NCBI GenBank assembly: GCA_022567055.1
Contig: JADFHU010000293.1
Location: 1 to 7,035, forward strand
Direction of reading: 5' to 3'
DNA: 7,035 nucleotides
From: Planctomycetota bacterium
GTDB taxonomy: Bacteria > Planctomycetota > Phycisphaerae > Sedimentisphaerales > Anaerobacaceae
Positions 5,541-7,035 of the stretch are shown here, piece by piece. Below the pieces are notes generated by a model. The model had not been told where the DNA came from and ran no database searches. It was given only the letters and a program-made list of their open reading frames with translations. The stretch's first letter is position 1. Each line of letters opens with the position of its first letter. The translations under genes were made by a program, and so were the position numbers.

Positions 5541-7035
5541 CAGCGCTCTTCTCCCAATTCCTCGAAGTAGCTGCGGACCCTGTCCGCGTAGCGCTCCGGC
5601 ACGGGATCGCGATCGATGGGGACGAGGGCGTCGTCGGCCTGCAACTGGGCCAGCTTGTCACTGATCAGTTGCTGCAGTTCGATCAGGGGACGCATGATTT
5701 GCGCCTCGACCAGGTCCCACTGCGGTACTTTGCCATGCCGTTCGAAGTCGGACCGCAGCATGCGGGCTCGGTCTCTGACGGTGGCCGCTTCGTTCCGCAA
5801 CTCGGGCTCCGTGAGCATGTCCTCCACATCCCGCAGTCGTTCCGACCACTGGCGGAAGTTGCCGCCGGTGAAGGGACCGGCTGGGTAGAATTCGGGACCC
5901 GTCTGACCACCACCACCAGGGTCTCCGCCGATGGCGCGTCCGTCCGCCCAGGTGCCGGCGCGGGCACCATCGCGGGGCGTCCCTCCGGCCTGTCCCGGCG
6001 ACCTCCGACCCCGCTGTTCCCGGCCCCCCTGGCCTTGTCCTTGAGCTTGCTGCTGGCCCTGTCCTTGAACCTGTTGCTGCCCCTGACCGCCCTGGCCTTG
6101 GCGCTGGGCCTGTTCTTGTCCCTGGCGACCTTGGTTACCTGCCCGAGCCTGTTGCCGGCCCTGCCTCGCTGTATTCTCACCCCTAGGCCCGCTTTGACCG
6201 GATGCGAATTCCTCGGGACGATTGGGGTCATTGGGGTCGTCCGCTCGCCTGCGACCCGTCACCTGGTCGATCAGTTCCCCCAGTTCCTGTCTGGCCAGGC
6301 GCAGGGCCTCGGTGTCATCGCCGAGGACGCCGCGGGCGGCCTCCTCCACACCCCGGCTCATCCGTGCGATCCCTTCGCCGGCCGGACGTTCCGATTCAAA
6401 GGCCTGGGGCAGGAAGTTCCGTCTTAGCAATTCTTCGGTGATTTCGAGGGCGCTGTCGATGCTGCCGGTGTTTGCCTCCCGCAGGGTATCGTAGAGCTTT
6501 CGGGACAGCAGAGGTTCGGAGATCTCCGAGAGGTCACTCAGCTCCCTCATCTGCTCCAACAGCTCTTTCGTCTTCTGCCGCTGGTCGTCCACCCGGCGTG
6601 CCAACTCTTTGTTCTTGCCGGCATCGGCCAGGCTCTTGCGGTCGGGGTCGATCTCTTCGGCTATTTCCTCGGAGATCTCCTGTTGCCGCCGGTCCAGCGC
6701 CTGGGCCTGGTCGCGCATCTCGCGCATCTCCTCGGCGAACTGGCTCGAGGTGCTGCGGCGAAAAGCATCGCGCAGTTCCTCCAGTTGACGCTGGGCCCGC
6801 GTGGTGGAGCTGATGGCCTCGGAGACATTTCCCCGCGCTAACTGCTCGGTGGACTCTTGCATCCGTTCGCGGCTCTCGTTGAGCCGTTGCCGGGCCTCTG
6901 CCATACGCTGCCGGTTTTCAGACCGATCCATCCGCTCCTGCAACTCGTCGACCGCACGAAGGGCCTCGATCTGCTCTTCCCGCAGGCGTTTGAGTTCCCG
7001 CCGAATCTCCTCTCTCTCCTCCTCCGTCCGGGCCT
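5540..7035 (-). CDS. Coiled-coil protein with Gln/Gly-rich linker (DUF4175-like C-terminus), N-terminus beyond window
   Basis: The frame is open to the right edge with no upstream stop; 497 residues are visible and the true start is outside. The first 235 visible residues are almost entirely charged heptad-like helix (many Glu, Arg, Gln, Leu), predicting long coiled coils. A Gln/Gly-rich disordered linker follows at visible residues about 288-340, then a Gly/Pro-rich part to about 390, then a helical C-terminal domain. The end, VPERYADRVRSYFEEL, resembles the C-terminal motif of DUF4175-type membrane proteins and Planctomycete relatives. Those relatives carry N-terminal membrane helices, which cannot be checked here. 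A TTG at 6943 could be misread as a start, but the coiled coil continues upstream of it in frame, so an internal start is unlikely. It ends with TGA overlapping the ATG of the VWA gene, so the two are co-translated. Likely a structural partner of the VWA protein; no enzymatic role is suggested. Confidence 0.88.
   Translation of the reverse strand, partial: ARTEEEREEIRRELKRLREEQIEALRAVDELQERMDRSENRQRMAEARQRLNESRERMQESTEQLARGNVSEAISSTTRAQRQLEELRDAFRRSTSSQFAEEMREMRDQAQALDRRQQEISEEIAEEIDPDRKSLADAGKNKELARRVDDQRQKTKELLEQMRELSDLSEISEPLLSRKLYDTLREANTGSIDSALEITEELLRRNFLPQAFESERPAGEGIARMSRGVEEAARGVLGDDTEALRLARQELGELIDQVTGRRRADDPNDPNRPEEFASGQSGPRGENTARQGRQQARAGNQGRQGQEQAQRQGQGGQGQQQVQGQGQQQAQGQGQGGREQRGRRSPGQAGGTPRDGARAGTWADGRAIGGDPGGGGQTGPEFYPAGPFTGGNFRQWSERLRDVEDMLTEPELRNEAATVRDRARMLRSDFERHGKVPQWDLVEAQIMRPLIELQQLISDKLAQLQADDALVPIDRDPVPERYADRVRSYFEELGEER
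6014..6172 (-). repeat. In-frame low-complexity tract coding the Gln/Gly-rich linker
   Basis: The DNA repeats CAG/CAA and GGC/GGT codons, giving runs such as VQGQGQQQ followed by AQGQGQGG, a 24-base period visible at the DNA level. The tract joins the coiled-coil part to the C-terminal domain of the same protein and is likely disordered. Such tracts vary in length by replication slippage. Confidence 0.75.

Noticed and set aside
5426..6427. 333-residue plus-strand open frame with Leu/Ala-rich, membrane-like segments
   Set aside because: It is the reverse reading of the Gln/Gly-rich and coiled-coil coding DNA; the hydrophobic look comes from complements of CAG and GGC codons.
5540..6943. Start of the coiled-coil gene at TTG 6943
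   Set aside because: The same frame continues without a stop to the window edge, with the same coiled-coil composition, so the gene is partial at its 5' end.

Overview
The window holds four protein genes, all read leftward (minus strand), and one 472-base spacer without a convincing gene. The DNA is GC-rich. The combination of a CotH-type kinase with a lamin-tail domain, a von Willebrand A (VWA)/glutamine-amidotransferase-like membrane protein, and short AATCC-type heptamer repeats between genes resembles Planctomycetota or a neighbouring lineage of the PVC group. This assignment is inferred from gene content. No rRNA, tRNA, CRISPR array or transposase was seen.

Right part (2164-7035): a tightly packed minus-strand operon of three genes whose beginning lies beyond the right edge. 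In order of transcription they are: (1) the C-terminal 497 residues of a large coiled-coil protein with a Gln/Gly-rich linker; (2) a 790-residue membrane protein with two N-terminal helices, an extracytoplasmic VWA domain with an apparently intact metal site, a Cys-less glutamine-amidotransferase-like domain and a C-terminal helix; (3) a secreted caspase/legumain-like protein with a His-Cys pair and an EF-hand-like loop. Genes 1 and 2 overlap by one base (TGATG). Genes 2 and 3 most likely overlap by three bases (GTGA), which points to translational coupling. This is the tail of a type of cluster known from Planctomycetes, in which MoxR ATPase, DUF58, BatA/VWA-like and DUF4175-like genes often lie upstream; those partners are not visible here. 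The predicted topology puts the VWA/GATase-like domains and the protease-like protein on the same outer face of the cytoplasmic membrane.

Middle (1692-2163): a noncoding spacer with a perfect 7-base tandem repeat that runs into the stop codon of gene 3, a degenerate 21-base repeat, a small AT-rich hairpin, and an 8-base direct repeat about 45-67 bases upstream of the next gene.

Left part (1-1691): a separate gene, cut off at the left edge, for an exported protein with lamin-tail, chitobiase-C-terminal-like and CotH kinase domains. Its spacing from the operon suggests its own promoter, although no convincing promoter could be read.
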